A DNA stretch of 64,000 bases from an uncultured Aquimarina sp. (GTDB lineage Bacteria; Bacteroidota; Bacteroidia; Flavobacteriales; Flavobacteriaceae): assembly GCF_947496855.1 (NCBI RefSeq), contig NZ_CANMED010000002.1, forward strand, positions 620,001-684,000, read 5' to 3'. Shown in pieces: positions 27,260 to 36,796 of the stretch (position 1 is its first letter; each line of letters begins with the position of its first letter). Under the pieces are notes generated by a model. The model was given only the letters and a program-made list of their open reading frames with translations, was not told the DNA's origin and ran no database searches. The position numbers and the translations under genes are program-made.

Positions 27260-27934
27260 TTATTCTCTTGTAAGTATTTCATCTATCATTCCATATTCAA
27301 GAGCCTTATCAGCTTTCATCCAATAATCTCTATCACTATCTTCATAAACTTTATCATAACTCTGACCCGAATGTTTTGCTATGATATTATATAATTCTTC
27401 TTTTAGTATCAATATTTCGCGAGCAGTAATTTCTATATCACTAGCTTGCCCTTGAGCACCACCAAGTGGTTGATGAATCATTACTCTACTATGTGGTAAA
27501 CCAGAACGTTTTCCTTTCTCACCTGCACATAATAATACTGCTCCCATTGATGCCGCCATCCCAGTACATATTGTTGCTACATCAGGTTTAATAAATTGCA
27601 TAGTATCATAAATACCTAAACCTGCGTATACACTACCTCCTGGAGAGTTTATATAAATCTGTATGTCTTTTGTAGAATCTACACTCTCCAAAAACAAAAG
27701 CTGTGCTTGTATAATGTTAGCTACCTGATCATTGATACCTGTACCCAAAAAGATAATACGATCCATCATCAAACGAGAAAATACATCAAAAATGGCTACG
27801 TTCATTTGACGTTCTTCTATAATATTAGGAGTCATCCCAGTTGGATACATACTACTGATAATTTTATCATAGTAATTACTATTAATACCATGATGCTGTG
27901 TAGCGTATTTTTCGAATTCTTTTCCGTAATTCAT
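27260..27934 (-). CDS. clpP: ATP-dependent Clp protease proteolytic subunit ClpP
   Basis: 224 residues. The serine peptidase forms a double heptamer with ClpX or another Clp ATPase. Catalytic residues are Ser129 (GMAASMGA), His154 (VMIHQPLGG) and Asp203 (DRDYWM). The N-terminal 25-30 residues before the mature core may be a propeptide, as in other ClpP. It lies between tig and clpX on the minus strand, with a terminator-like hairpin between it and tig. Confidence 0.98.
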   Translation of the reverse strand: MNYGKEFEKYATQHHGINSNYYDKIISSMYPTGMTPNIIEERQMNVAIFDVFSRLMMDRIIFLGTGINDQVANIIQAQLLFLESVDSTKDIQIYINSPGGSVYAGLGIYDTMQFIKPDVATICTGMAASMGAVLLCAGEKGKRSGLPHSRVMIHQPLGGAQGQASDIEITAREILILKEELYNIIAKHSGQSYDKVYEDSDRDYWMKADKALEYGMIDEILTRE

Positions 27935-27963
27935 ATGTTCTTTTTCTGAAATTTTATTTTTAT

Positions 27964-27999
27964 AAAAAAGGCGTTAATCCAATCTTGGTTTAACGCCCT
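27964..27999 (-). terminator. Terminator between tig and clpP
   Basis: On the minus strand the stem GGGCGTTAAaCC/GGaTTAACGCC is followed by six T, 37 bases after the tig stop codon. It should limit read-through from tig into clpP-clpX, so clpPX probably also has its own promoter. Confidence 0.85.
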
Positions 28000-28035
28000 A
28001 AATATAAGTATAAATTCCTTATTAGTGTATGTTGA

Positions 28036-29358
28036 TTATTTGTAAACTTCTTTTACAAAATCGTCAAAAGTCACTTCTTTTTCTTTCAATTTAACGTTAT
28101 CCTTATAGTAGGCAAGTAATTTCTGGCTCATTAATTGTTCAGAAATTCTTTTCACTTCATCTTGATTAGATAAAATTCTAGCTGCAATATCTTCTAGCTC
28201 TTTATCTTCTGGTGACATCTGACCAAATTGAGCCATTTGTCCTTTTATCAAATCTTTAGCAAATTCCTTTAATTCTTCAAAAGTAACCTGAAGATTGTTA
28301 TCAGTGATTATTTTTCCTTCTATTAATTGGAAACGTAATCCTTTTTCACTCTTCTCATACTCATCCTTTGCTTGATCTTCTGTCAAAGGCTGCTCACCTG
28401 TAGTCTGAATCCATTTTTGCAAAAATTCTGCTGGTAAATCAAACTTAGTGTTCTCAAGAACACTTTCAGTTACGTCATTAAGCAACTGCTGATCGGATTG
28501 TTGAACAAACTGACGCGCAGCATCCTCTTTGATTTTTTCTTTAAGTTCAGTAACGGATTTTACACCGTCTTTACCATATAATTTATCAAATAAGTCTTGA
28601 TCCAAATCAGCTAGTTCCTGATTATTGATTTCAGAAATAGTAAAAGTTACTTCGACATCAAGACCTTTAACATCTTCCTGACTAACTTTTAAAGCATTCA
28701 TCAAATCATTATCATCAGAAAATAATCCTTTAGTTTTTAATGTTAGTACATCTCCAACTTTAGAACCGATAAATTTATCTGAGTTTCTTTTTCCTTTTAT
28801 TTTATCTAAAGAAATAGTTGTTTGATTCTCTATTTCTTTTTCTTCATTTAAGAAAGTACCATTAATTAAATCGTCTTTCTCAGCAGTTTCTTTTGGCACT
28901 AACTTACCATATTGCTTTTGGATAGTTGTGATTTGATTATCAATCATTTCATCAGTAGCAACAATCTTATAATTAGTTATAGCTTTTTTACCATTAAGTT
29001 TAATTTCAAATTTTGGTGCTAAACCTAACTCAAATTCAAAAGAATAATCATCAGTATCCCAATCAAAGCTATCTTGTTCTTTAGGCAATGGATTACCTAA
29101 AACATCAAGCTTTTCTTCTGTCAGATACTTATTAAGAGCATCTTGTAGTAGTTTATTAACTTCATCTACTAAAACTGCCTTTCCATATTGCTTTTTAACC
29201 AATCCCATAGGAACGTGACCTTTTCTAAAACCAGGAATATTGGCGTTCTTACGATAATCTTTAAGAATGTTCTCTACCTTATCGTTATAATCTGCTTTTG
29301 CAATATCTACTGTTACTACAGCATTTAAATCGTCTAATTGCTCTTTTGAAATATTCAT
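28036..29358 (-). CDS. tig: Trigger factor
   Basis: 440 residues. Ribosome-associated chaperone that receives nascent chains at the exit tunnel. The N-terminal domain has the ribosome-docking signature GFRKGHVP (in IPGFRKGHVPMGLVKKQYG). The middle FKBP-type domain is diverged: aromatic active-site residues of prolyl isomerases are not obvious, as is usual in Bacteroidota. The C-terminal helical cradle (LAELDQDLFDKLYGKDGVK onward) is complete. It heads the tig-clpP-clpX cluster. Confidence 0.95.
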   Translation of the reverse strand: MNISKEQLDDLNAVVTVDIAKADYNDKVENILKDYRKNANIPGFRKGHVPMGLVKKQYGKAVLVDEVNKLLQDALNKYLTEEKLDVLGNPLPKEQDSFDWDTDDYSFEFELGLAPKFEIKLNGKKAITNYKIVATDEMIDNQITTIQKQYGKLVPKETAEKDDLINGTFLNEEKEIENQTTISLDKIKGKRNSDKFIGSKVGDVLTLKTKGLFSDDNDLMNALKVSQEDVKGLDVEVTFTISEINNQELADLDQDLFDKLYGKDGVKSVTELKEKIKEDAARQFVQQSDQQLLNDVTESVLENTKFDLPAEFLQKWIQTTGEQPLTEDQAKDEYEKSEKGLRFQLIEGKIITDNNLQVTFEELKEFAKDLIKGQMAQFGQMSPEDKELEDIAARILSNQDEVKRISEQLMSQKLLAYYKDNVKLKEKEVTFDDFVKEVYK

Positions 29359-29390
29359 TATCTCTACTTTTTTGTACTAAAAATCGGGTT

Positions 29391-29399
29391 GCAAAAGTA
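29391..29399 (-). promoter_or_regulatory. -7 promoter box of tig
   Basis: Minus-strand TACTTTTGC, 33 bases upstream of the ATG. A TTG at 29419-29421 (minus strand) sits 19 bases further upstream, the spacing expected for the -33 element. Confidence 0.7.
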
Positions 29400-29444
29400 A
29401 TACTTTTTTACAACTCAACAAAGTTTTAACTTCCTGAAAAACAG

Positions 29445-29792
29445 TTAGCTTTTATCTTTCTTTAAAATAGAGTATAATATAGATTGAAACACAGATAGCA
29501 AAATACTAAATATCAACGCCCATAACCAGCCATTAACATTAAAACCTGAAACAAAATGATCGGCCATTAGTATGATTGCTGCATTAATTACTAACAAAAA
29601 CAATCCTAAAGTAACGATAGTTACTGGTAAGGTTAATATAACCAATAAAGGCTTAACGATAGCATTAAGAATCGCCAAAAGAACTGCCACAATAAGAGCA
29701 CTTACATAATTATCGACACTAGCTCCAGGTAAAATTTCTGCTAATACCAAAACGGCAACAGCGCTAAGAATCATTTTTAATAAGAATTTCAT
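29445..29792 (-). CDS. Phage holin family (4_2-type) membrane protein
   Basis: 115 residues with four hydrophobic helices (about 2-20, 28-50, 52-78, 88-110). The arrangement and the NAIVKPLLVILTLPVTIVTLG block match the small 'phage holin 4_2/YvlD' membrane family, which despite the name is a chromosomal inner-membrane protein of unknown role. No phage genes are near. It lies alone between tig and the GDSL lipoprotein. Confidence 0.88.
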   Translation of the reverse strand: MKFLLKMILSAVAVLVLAEILPGASVDNYVSALIVAVLLAILNAIVKPLLVILTLPVTIVTLGLFLLVINAAIILMADHFVSGFNVNGWLWALIFSILLSVFQSILYSILKKDKS

Positions 29793-29839
29793 AAGTAAAG
29801 GTTTAGATTGATTATCAAAGTAACTAAAAACAAAGCAAT

Positions 29840-29872
29840 AAAAAAACCTGTTAATCTCTTAACAGGTTTTAA
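29840..29872 (-). terminator. Terminator after the GDSL lipoprotein gene
   Basis: Minus-strand stem CCTGTTAA/TTAACAGG with a four-base loop followed by seven T, directly behind the stop codon of the porin-hydrolase operon. Confidence 0.9.
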
Positions 29873-29895
29873 AAATATATTATAAAATCTTGATA

Positions 29896-31473
29896 TTAGT
29901 TCACACCTACATCATTACTTAATGTAACCGTTCCATAATCCCCAGGATTTACTGAAGGCAATGTTGCTCCATACGCAATCTCTATAGCATTAATAATACC
30001 ATTAGTCACTAAAGCATGTGCTCTAGGTGTAGGATGTACTCCATCTAGAGAAAATCCACCACCAGTAACAAAATCAGAGGTTATTACCCCTCCATCAAAT
30101 GGAATCCCACCGTTAGCAGCTTGTGCTAAATCATTTGCAACGTTATAAAAAGCTAGACCATTCTCTGAAGCAATAGTAGCGATTGAAGTGTTAAATGACA
30201 AACGAGCGTTCTCCACTAAAGATTGTTCACCTGGAGTTAATACATATTGATCCTGTAACGGATAGGTCACACCATTAACTGATAATTGGCCCGCTTGTGC
30301 TTGCGTTAAACCAAAACTCATTAATTCTGCCAATCTCTCCTGATTTACTTGACCGATAACACCAGAACTAGTTAAAACTAATAAATCATTAGCTGTTGCC
30401 TGTCTTGCTTGTCCATATTGAGCTGCAAAAATTGCAGCTTGTGCAGGACCTAAAGCTGGTGTTAAAACCTGTACTAGTTGAGCTGATATATCCGTCAATG
30501 ATTCGTCTCTTACAACAACCGGACTAGCTCCCGTTGTAGAAAATTGAATTGATCTTTCAGGAACACCCAAAAATGCAAATGCTCCATTTAATTGACCATA
30601 AGTAGCATTTAATGTAGGTATTTGCGGCCCAAAATTAGGGTCTAATGGACTTAGAGGAGCGAATGGCACTGTGGTAAAGAAAGGTAATGTAGTTACATTA
30701 GGTAAATTAAGTACTACTCCTTTTGCACCTGTAGACACAAGAGCTCCAATCAAGGCTCTATACGTATTATCAAATACACCATTATTTGTGATATCTAAAC
30801 CTATAGGAGAATATGTACTAGGATCTGTATTACCTGTTACATTATGATCTACACCTACACCACCTGATGTAGCGTATCCTAAAATATCATTATTTCCTAT
30901 CCATAAACTAAAAAATGTAGGACTCTGCGCTACTGCATCTCCAATCACAGTGGCATTAGGCTCACTAGCAAAACGTCCAAAATATGGATTTAAAGCACCA
31001 TATCCGGGAAATCCTAAATGGTAAACTCTTGCTCCAGGAACTCCCATATTGTTGAAAGAAGCTCCTAAATTAGCTGTAATATCTGTAGAAGGTGCTGCTC
31101 CGGTATATACTGCAGGACCAGGATTACCTTCTGCATCAAAAGCTAAAACAAATCTAGGAGGAAAAGCAGCAGTTTGACCTGCAAACCCACCAACATTATC
31201 AGCCATTAAAGGCTGCGTAAATTCTCCTCCACCAGCTAATGCGAATTGCTGAGATAATATATTAGGGTATGAATTTTCCTGCCCTGTTATATATAATGCT
31301 CCATCCGCAAAACCTGCAGTTAGAGAATTTCCTAAAGCAACAAAATTAGAAAAGTCAGCCTCACCGCTAGAGTACACTCCAGCTTCATCGATCGGATTAT
31401 CAAATTCTGATTCACAAGCTACTAAACCTAATGCCAGAATTGCTAAATATTTTATATTTTTTTTCATCTTCAA
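29896..31473 (-). CDS. SGNH/GDSL hydrolase lipoprotein
   Basis: 525 residues with lipobox LVAC (Cys20), so probably a surface or periplasmic lipoprotein. Block I of the SGNH hydrolases is FVALGNSLTAG (nucleophile Ser50, GNSL instead of GDSL), block III is WIGNNDIL and block V is SLDGVHPTPRAH near residue 480 (Asp and His of the triad). It is longer than small GDSL enzymes because of an insertion rich in Gly/Ala/Gln (about 330-430). Likely an esterase or lipase. Its start lies one base after the stop of the FadL-type porin gene, so the two form an operon, suggesting handling of lipids or fatty acids. Confidence 0.9.
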   Translation of the reverse strand: MKMKKNIKYLAILALGLVACESEFDNPIDEAGVYSSGEADFSNFVALGNSLTAGFADGALYITGQENSYPNILSQQFALAGGGEFTQPLMADNVGGFAGQTAAFPPRFVLAFDAEGNPGPAVYTGAAPSTDITANLGASFNNMGVPGARVYHLGFPGYGALNPYFGRFASEPNATVIGDAVAQSPTFFSLWIGNNDILGYATSGGVGVDHNVTGNTDPSTYSPIGLDITNNGVFDNTYRALIGALVSTGAKGVVLNLPNVTTLPFFTTVPFAPLSPLDPNFGPQIPTLNATYGQLNGAFAFLGVPERSIQFSTTGASPVVVRDESLTDISAQLVQVLTPALGPAQAAIFAAQYGQARQATANDLLVLTSSGVIGQVNQERLAELMSFGLTQAQAGQLSVNGVTYPLQDQYVLTPGEQSLVENARLSFNTSIATIASENGLAFYNVANDLAQAANGGIPFDGGVITSDFVTGGGFSLDGVHPTPRAHALVTNGIINAIEIAYGATLPSVNPGDYGTVTLSNDVGVN

Positions 31474-31474
31474 A

Positions 31475-32722
31475 TTATAATTTATAAGTTAAACCAAGTC
31501 CTGGCGCAAATGCGCTTGATTTATATGTTCCACGAAAAGGTACATTTTGTCCATTTTCTTGATAAAAATCATATGATTCATTAACTTCTTCGAATCTCAA
31601 ATAGAAGAAGGAAGCATCAATTGCTAACTTAGGAGTAATTGCAAAACTTATACCACCGGTATATCCCTGAGAATCATTACGCGGCGTCTCTGGCGCAAAA
31701 AATCCAGATTGTACTGGAGACTCGTCAATATAATACCCAGCTCTTAAAGAAATTTTAGAAGTAGCATCATACTGTAATCCAAAACGGTATACAGAAGAAT
31801 TTTTGTAGTTACGTGTGTTTAATGAAGTCGCCCCAGTTCCAAATTGAATATCTAAAGATTCATATACATCCCAAAATTGTCTGTTGTAATCAAACGCAAA
31901 CAACCATTTCTTATGAAATTGATATGAAAGTCCTACAGATAATTCAGCCGGCAAAGGTAGCTCTGCATCAAATGTAGTTGTTCCGTTTGCTGGTGTCGCA
32001 GGAGAATTAGGAAAATTACTAAAAGTTGCTTCTCCTCCCTCTGCTTCAAGAATAATCTCACTACGGTAATTGAATCCTAATCTGAAGTTTTCTGTTGGAT
32101 TAAACATAGCACTTATGCTCCATCCCCAGTTACTTACGCCAGAATCATCAATTGTAATATTAGAACGATTACCATCTATATCAGATAATGTCCTGTTCGC
32201 ATTCCTATTAAAATTAACAGAACCTGTAACATAAATCGGTCCACCACCAATACTAAACTGATCAGAAAGTTTTATAGAAACTACTGGTTGGATATAGATA
32301 GCAGCTAATTCAATATTATTTACTAAGTGAGAACCTGCCCAGTCAGTTGGCCAAGTCACCTCACTACCATAAGGAGTATAAACCCCAAGCCCTAAAGCTA
32401 ACCAATCATTAACTTTATAAGATCCGTACAAATTAAGCGGTGTCCCCACAGAACTATCTGTCTCAGAAGAAATTCCGAGATCAGAGTTCTGATAAATTAC
32501 ATCAGTAAAAATACCACTGACACCAGCACTTACATTTAATTTGTTTTCTAAATATACAAGACCCGCAGGATTGAAGAATACCAGTTCCGCACTATTTACC
32601 ACAGCAACACCTGTATGCCCCATAGCCATAGCTCTCTGCCCTTGCACACTAACTCTATATCCACCAGCATAGGTGACCAAAGTCACTAAGGCGAATAGAA
32701 CTAATAATAGTAGTTTTTTCAT
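31475..32722 (-). CDS. OmpP1/FadL/TodX-family outer membrane transporter
   Basis: 415 residues, signal peptide 1-19 (VTYAGG). It is a 14-stranded outer membrane barrel of the FadL/TodX type, importing hydrophobic compounds such as fatty acids. Signature features are the N-terminal hatch GQRAMAMGHTGVAVVNSAELVFFNPAGLVYL (NPAG motif) and alternating strands to a final SSAFAPGLGLTYKL. Upstream on the minus strand a TAAATTTG box precedes it. It is followed directly by a lipase-like GDSL lipoprotein, consistent with coupled lipid hydrolysis and uptake. Confidence 0.93.
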   Translation of the reverse strand: MKKLLLLVLFALVTLVTYAGGYRVSVQGQRAMAMGHTGVAVVNSAELVFFNPAGLVYLENKLNVSAGVSGIFTDVIYQNSDLGISSETDSSVGTPLNLYGSYKVNDWLALGLGVYTPYGSEVTWPTDWAGSHLVNNIELAAIYIQPVVSIKLSDQFSIGGGPIYVTGSVNFNRNANRTLSDIDGNRSNITIDDSGVSNWGWSISAMFNPTENFRLGFNYRSEIILEAEGGEATFSNFPNSPATPANGTTTFDAELPLPAELSVGLSYQFHKKWLFAFDYNRQFWDVYESLDIQFGTGATSLNTRNYKNSSVYRFGLQYDATSKISLRAGYYIDESPVQSGFFAPETPRNDSQGYTGGISFAITPKLAIDASFFYLRFEEVNESYDFYQENGQNVPFRGTYKSSAFAPGLGLTYKL

Positions 32723-32774
32723 AATAAATTAGAATTGTTTTTGTTTTTTTAAGAATATTGAAAAAATAATGCTC

Positions 32775-32782
32775 CAAATTTA
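32775..32782 (-). promoter_or_regulatory. -7 promoter box of the FadL-GDSL operon
   Basis: Minus-strand TAAATTTG, 52 bases upstream of the ATG of the FadL-type gene. Confidence 0.55.
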
Positions 32783-32844
32783 GCAGAAAATACCAATTAT
32801 CCAACTAAATCATTAAAATATTATGCATACATAGCATTTTTTGT

Positions 32845-33612
32845 TTAATTTTTAATAAATTCTAATACTGATGCTAAAAATTCGGCGGGATTTTCCGCGT
32901 GCAACCAATGTCCTGCATTAGAAATTTCATTAATCCGTGATTGGGAAAATTGCTTTTTAATCCGAACCTCGTCTTCGTTCAAAATATAATTAGATTTCGC
33001 TCCTTTAAGAAAAAGTGTTTCTCCTTTATAAACGGAATCTTCTGGAAATTCTACTCCGATTTCTGAGGAATTTTGTATCAAACCATCCAAATTCATGCGC
33101 AACCCAAGTTCACTCTTCTCCTTCCAAAACAGGTTTTTCATCAAAAACATCCGCACTCCTGTATCCTGCACATATACACTTAAAGCTTTATCGACTTCTC
33201 CTCTAGTTTTTAATACATCAAAATCTAAAGAACTAAGTCCATCAAGAATATCTTGATGATGTAATGGATAATATTTTGGTCCAATATCAGCAATTATCAA
33301 TTTCTCAAGTAACTCAGGATGATTAACCGCAAAGAACATAGCAGTCTTACCTCCCATGGAATGACCTAAAAGTATTATATCTTTCAGGTTATTACTATTA
33401 CAATATTCTAACAAGTCAGAAGCCAAAAGTTTATAGCTAAATTGATCATTATGAGGGCTACGACCGTGATTTCTTTGATCTATCAAATGTATTTGATACC
33501 CATATTCAGATATCTTCTTAGCAAGAGTTTTCCAATTATCTCCCATACCAAGAAACCCATGTAAAATCAAAAATGGTCTTCCTTCCCCAAAGACGTTAGC
33601 GTGTAATCTCAT
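32845..33612 (-). CDS. Alpha/beta hydrolase (YbfF-like)
   Basis: 255 residues, no signal peptide, cytoplasmic. Alpha/beta hydrolase fold with oxyanion region FLILHGFLGMGDNW, strand-turn IDQRNHGRS, nucleophile elbow GHSMGG (Ser85) and a C-terminal His in NAGHWLHAENP. It resembles YbfF-type esterases; the substrate is unknown. It begins seven bases after the pdxJ stop on the same strand, so the two are cotranscribed; the same pairing is common in Flavobacteriaceae but a functional link is not established. Confidence 0.92.
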   Translation of the reverse strand: MRLHANVFGEGRPFLILHGFLGMGDNWKTLAKKISEYGYQIHLIDQRNHGRSPHNDQFSYKLLASDLLEYCNSNNLKDIILLGHSMGGKTAMFFAVNHPELLEKLIIADIGPKYYPLHHQDILDGLSSLDFDVLKTRGEVDKALSVYVQDTGVRMFLMKNLFWKEKSELGLRMNLDGLIQNSSEIGVEFPEDSVYKGETLFLKGAKSNYILNEDEVRIKKQFSQSRINEISNAGHWLHAENPAEFLASVLEFIKN

Positions 33613-33619
33613 GCTTTCA

Positions 33620-34333
33620 TTATTTAAGTTTGTGCAAATACATATTTACGACGTTTTCCAATCCAAGATACAGGGATTCACTTATCAACGCATGCCCAAT
33701 AGAAACCTCTAGCAATCCAGGAATATTTTCTTTAAAAAATTTAATATTATCGAGAGAAAGATCGTGACCTGCGTTTATACCTATCCCTAAATCCAAAGCT
33801 AACTTAGCACATTGCGTATATGGTAGAACCGAATCTAAATTACCTTTAGCGTATTCTGATGCGAAAGATTCTGTATACAATTCTATTCGATCAGCACCAA
33901 TTTCTTTAGCCCCTTCAACCATCTCTTTTATGGGATCCACAAAAACCGAAGTCCTTATATTATTTTTTTTAAACTCTGAAATCACCTCGCTTAAAAAACT
34001 CTTATGTTTTACAGTATTCCAACCTGCATCACTAGTAATAGCATCAACCGCATCTGGAACTAAAGTTACTTGAGTTGGGTTAATCTCGTTCACTAAGTTA
34101 ATAAATTCCGGTATTGGATTTCCTTCTATATTATATTCCGTATGAACTACTGGTTTTAAATCATAAGCATCTTGATACCTAATATGTCTTTCATCAGGTC
34201 GAGGATGAATAGTGATTCCTTCTCCTCCAAAATTCTGAATATCAGCCGCCACTTTAAGCAAATTTGGTGTATCACCTCCTCTTGAATTGCGTAGCGTTGC
34301 TATTTTATTGACATTAACACTTAATTTTGTCAT
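33620..34333 (-). CDS. pdxJ: Pyridoxine 5'-phosphate synthase
   Basis: 237 residues from MTKLSVNVNKIATLRN, the family N-terminus. PdxJ condenses 1-deoxyxylulose 5-phosphate with 3-amino-2-oxopropyl phosphate to pyridoxine phosphate (TIM barrel, cytoplasm). Motifs: RNSRGGDTPNLLKVA, GEGITIHPRPDERHIR (active-site His and Arg), TLVPDA, ELYTESFASEYA and GINAGHDLSLDN. A longer frame reaching 34522 would overlap the divergent CBS gene and run through a -7 box, so I reject it. Confidence 0.96.
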   Translation of the reverse strand: MTKLSVNVNKIATLRNSRGGDTPNLLKVAADIQNFGGEGITIHPRPDERHIRYQDAYDLKPVVHTEYNIEGNPIPEFINLVNEINPTQVTLVPDAVDAITSDAGWNTVKHKSFLSEVISEFKKNNIRTSVFVDPIKEMVEGAKEIGADRIELYTESFASEYAKGNLDSVLPYTQCAKLALDLGIGINAGHDLSLDNIKFFKENIPGLLEVSIGHALISESLYLGLENVVNMYLHKLK

Positions 34334-34360
34334 AGTTTTTGATATAACTTTTAATAAAAA

Positions 34361-34369
34361 GCAAAAATA
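34361..34369 (-). promoter_or_regulatory. -7 promoter box of pdxJ
   Basis: Minus-strand TATTTTTGC, 27 bases upstream of the ATG at 34333; supports the short start for pdxJ. Confidence 0.65.
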
Positions 34370-34394
34370 CGAACTTGAGAGTGCGTCGGTTACA

Positions 34395-34402
34395 TATTTT
34401 TG
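34395..34402 (+). promoter_or_regulatory. -7 promoter box of the CBS-domain gene
   Basis: TATTTTTG on the plus strand, 28 bases before the ATG at 34431. It sits back to back with the pdxJ promoter. Confidence 0.5.
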
Positions 34403-34430
34403 ATTAATTTGCATAAAAAGCCCCGGGAAT

Positions 34431-35087
34431 ATGAAGACAAGCTTATATATAATAAACGAAATAGATCCACTGTCCACAGCCGCTAAGGTTGCGGACGCAC
34501 AATTATTATTTAATGAACTCACTTACACCCACTTTCCGGTTTTGAAGGATGGTATTTATGTAGGATGTATATCAGAAGCAGATGTTAGATGTTTCGAAAC
34601 TGAAAAGGTATTAGAATCCTATCTATACGCTTTAGAAGGTTTTTTTGTTAGAACTAACACCAACTGGTTAGATATTTTAGAATCCTTTGCTCAAAATCAT
34701 TCTAACATATTACCTGTTCTTGACGACGACAACAACTATCAAGGGTATTTTGAATTAAGAGATATTATGAATCTTTTTAACGAAACTCCTTTCCTAAGTG
34801 AACCAGGTAATATTTTAATTGTAGAAAAAGGTGTTTTAGATTATTCTTTTAGCGAAGTTTCACAAATCGTAGAATCGAATAATGCTAAATTACTTGGTCT
34901 TTTTATCTCTAACATGGAAAATGATGTAACTCAAATTACGTTAAAAATAAATGACAGTGATGTAAACAATATCGTTCAGACCTTTAGAAGGTACAGTTAC
35001 AATATTGTCTCTAAGCATCAAGAGGATTCATTTTTAAACAATCTTAAAGAAAGATCTCAGTATTTAGAAAAATACCTTAATATTTAA
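34431..35087 (+). CDS. CBS-domain protein with ACT-like C-terminus
   Basis: 218 residues, cytoplasmic. Residues about 10-130 hold a CBS pair (LLFNELTYTHFPVLKDGIYVG; FAQNHSNILPVLDDDNNYQGYF), a regulatory module that usually binds adenosyl nucleotides. Residues about 145-195 (AKLLGLFISNMENDVTQITL, then NNIVQTFRRYSYNIV) have the beta-alpha-beta look of an ACT-type domain. It lies 38 bases before the NAD kinase gene in the same direction, so the two may be cotranscribed; CBS sensing of nucleotides next to nadK is suggestive only. Confidence 0.88.
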   Translation: MKTSLYIINEIDPLSTAAKVADAQLLFNELTYTHFPVLKDGIYVGCISEADVRCFETEKVLESYLYALEGFFVRTNTNWLDILESFAQNHSNILPVLDDDNNYQGYFELRDIMNLFNETPFLSEPGNILIVEKGVLDYSFSEVSQIVESNNAKLLGLFISNMENDVTQITLKINDSDVNNIVQTFRRYSYNIVSKHQEDSFLNNLKERSQYLEKYLNI

Positions 35088-35125
35088 TAAACAACATCAA
35101 CTAACACCTAACAAATCCAATCATA

Positions 35126-36010
35126 ATGAAGATAGGTATTTACGGCCAGTTCTATCACGAAAAGTCTGGAATATATATCCAACAATTATTAGAAGCGCTG
35201 GACAAAAATAACATCGAGGTAGTCATTGAGAAAAACTTTCTCGAGCTCATCAACCTTCACGATGATATTGACAAAAGTTATTCTCATTTTAGCACTTTTG
35301 AGGAGTTAGACCACTCATACGATCTTTTTTTCAGCATTGGTGGAGATGGAACTATTCTAAAAACGATTACTTACGTAAGAGACTTAGGTATTCCAATTGC
35401 TGGAATAAATACCGGAAGATTAGGTTTTTTAGCAACCATTCAAAAAGAAGAAATAAAAGATACAATTAACCTTATATTGGATAAGAAATTTCATATTTCT
35501 CCAAGAACAATTGTAACAATAGATACTGTTCCTCCAACAGAAGAATTCGGAGTTCTAAACTTTGCAATGAATGAAATTGCTGTCAGTAGAAGAAATACCA
35601 CTTCGATGATAACAGTCCACACCAGTCTTAATGATGAATTTCTGACTTCTTATTGGGCGGATGGACTCATTGTCTCTTCTCCAACTGGTTCTACAGGATA
35701 TTCCTTAAGTTGCGGCGGTCCTGTTATGATGCCTGATGCAGAAAGCATGGTACTTACACCTATTGCACCTCATAACCTTAATGCAAGACCATTAGTTATT
35801 CCCGATGACAAAGAAATTAAGTTACAAGTTTCAGGAAGAGAAGACACTTATTTAGTTTCTCTAGATTCAAGAATACACACTTTACCTAATGAAGCTACAG
35901 TTGTTATTAAAAAAGCTCCTTTTAAAATAAATATGGTAGTTTTAGAAGGTGATAGTTTCTTAAAAACATTGCGAAAAAAAATGCTTTGGGGTGAAGATAA
36001 ACGTAATTAG
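35126..36010 (+). CDS. nadK: NAD kinase
   Basis: 294 residues. It phosphorylates NAD to NADP. The signature GGDGT is at 72-76 (FFSIGGDGTILK), preceded by the usual nucleotide-binding start MKIGIYG. The second conserved block is NEIAVSRRNTTSMI, and the Gly-rich DGLIVSSPTGSTGYSLSCGGP is complete. Length is normal and the protein is cytoplasmic. It sits in the conserved flavobacterial order CBS protein, nadK, DUF6089, uppS, bamA. Confidence 0.97.
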   Translation: MKIGIYGQFYHEKSGIYIQQLLEALDKNNIEVVIEKNFLELINLHDDIDKSYSHFSTFEELDHSYDLFFSIGGDGTILKTITYVRDLGIPIAGINTGRLGFLATIQKEEIKDTINLILDKKFHISPRTIVTIDTVPPTEEFGVLNFAMNEIAVSRRNTTSMITVHTSLNDEFLTSYWADGLIVSSPTGSTGYSLSCGGPVMMPDAESMVLTPIAPHNLNARPLVIPDDKEIKLQVSGREDTYLVSLDSRIHTLPNEATVVIKKAPFKINMVVLEGDSFLKTLRKKMLWGEDKRN

Positions 36011-36064
36011 ACAATAAAATCTACTAAAAAGTGTTTTTTAATTCATACTATTTTACTCAAATTC

Positions 36065-36094
36065 TTGTGTACTAAAGTTAATTGTTATATTTGC
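36065..36094 (+). promoter_or_regulatory. Promoter of the DUF6089-uppS-bamA-ompH cluster
   Basis: -33 element TTG (36065-36067), an 18-base spacer and -7 box TATATTTGC (36086-36094) match the Bacteroidota housekeeping promoter. The expected start of transcription is about ten bases before the ATG at 36111. Confidence 0.75.
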
Positions 36095-36110
36095 AAACTT
36101 TTGAAAATCT

Positions 36111-36794
36111 ATGAGATACTTAGCAACCTTTGTATTAATTTTGTTTTTTGGACAATCTATCACTTCACAAACCTATGAGGTTGGACTGATGGCTGGTGGT
36201 TCTAATTATATTGGAGATATAGGTTCTACGTACTATATTTCACCTAATTCCTTTGCTATTGGAGCAATCGGAAAATGGAATCGAAGTAAAAGACACGCTT
36301 TTAGAGCATCTTTCTTATATGCCAACCTTAAATCAAATGATTCTAGAGGAGATGACAGGAGGGTACAAAGAGGTTACAGCTTTAATAATTCTGTAAAAGA
36401 GTTATCTGCAGGGTTAGAATTTAACTTCTGGGAATGGTATTTATATGATGGTGAACCACAATTTACCCCATATCTATACACAGGCCTGACTGGTTTCAAT
36501 TATAGTGCTAAAGCGATTGACCCTAACAATGGCAATCAAATTAGTTCCTATAGTGAAAAATGGAGTGTTGCTATACCAATCGTAGTTGGTGTTAAGAAAA
36601 CTATTGCACGCCACTGGGTATTAGGTGCAGAAATTGGAGCAAGATATACATTCACTGATAATTTAGACGGAAGTGATCCAGACAGTGCGTTTGGAACAGG
36701 ATTTGGTAACTTGGATAATAATGATTGGTATGTATTTACCGGCATAACATTATCCTACACATGGGGTAGAATCCCATGTTATTGTGCATTCTAA
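36111..36794 (+). CDS. DUF6089 family outer membrane beta-barrel protein
   Basis: 227 residues, signal peptide 1-19 (ITSQ). The mature part starts YEVGLMAGGSNYIGDIGST, typical of DUF6089 proteins found before uppS-bamA in Bacteroidota, and consists of alternating strands ending in YVFTGITLSYTWG, consistent with an eight-stranded outer-membrane barrel. Near the end, GNLDNNDWYVF is typical. Its exact role is unknown; its place at the head of the bamA operon suggests a part in envelope assembly. uppS starts two bases after its stop. Confidence 0.9.
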   Translation: MRYLATFVLILFFGQSITSQTYEVGLMAGGSNYIGDIGSTYYISPNSFAIGAIGKWNRSKRHAFRASFLYANLKSNDSRGDDRRVQRGYSFNNSVKELSAGLEFNFWEWYLYDGEPQFTPYLYTGLTGFNYSAKAIDPNNGNQISSYSEKWSVAIPIVVGVKKTIARHWVLGAEIGARYTFTDNLDGSDPDSAFGTGFGNLDNNDWYVFTGITLSYTWGRIPCYCAF

Positions 36795-36796
36795 AA

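Noticed and set aside
29445..29792. Prophage signal from the 'phage holin' family name
   Set aside because: The 4_2-type holin family is a chromosomal membrane protein family and no phage genes are near.
34334..34522. 63-residue N-terminal extension of PdxJ
   Set aside because: It crosses a -7 box and overlaps the divergent CBS gene; PdxJ homologues start at MTKLSVNVNK.
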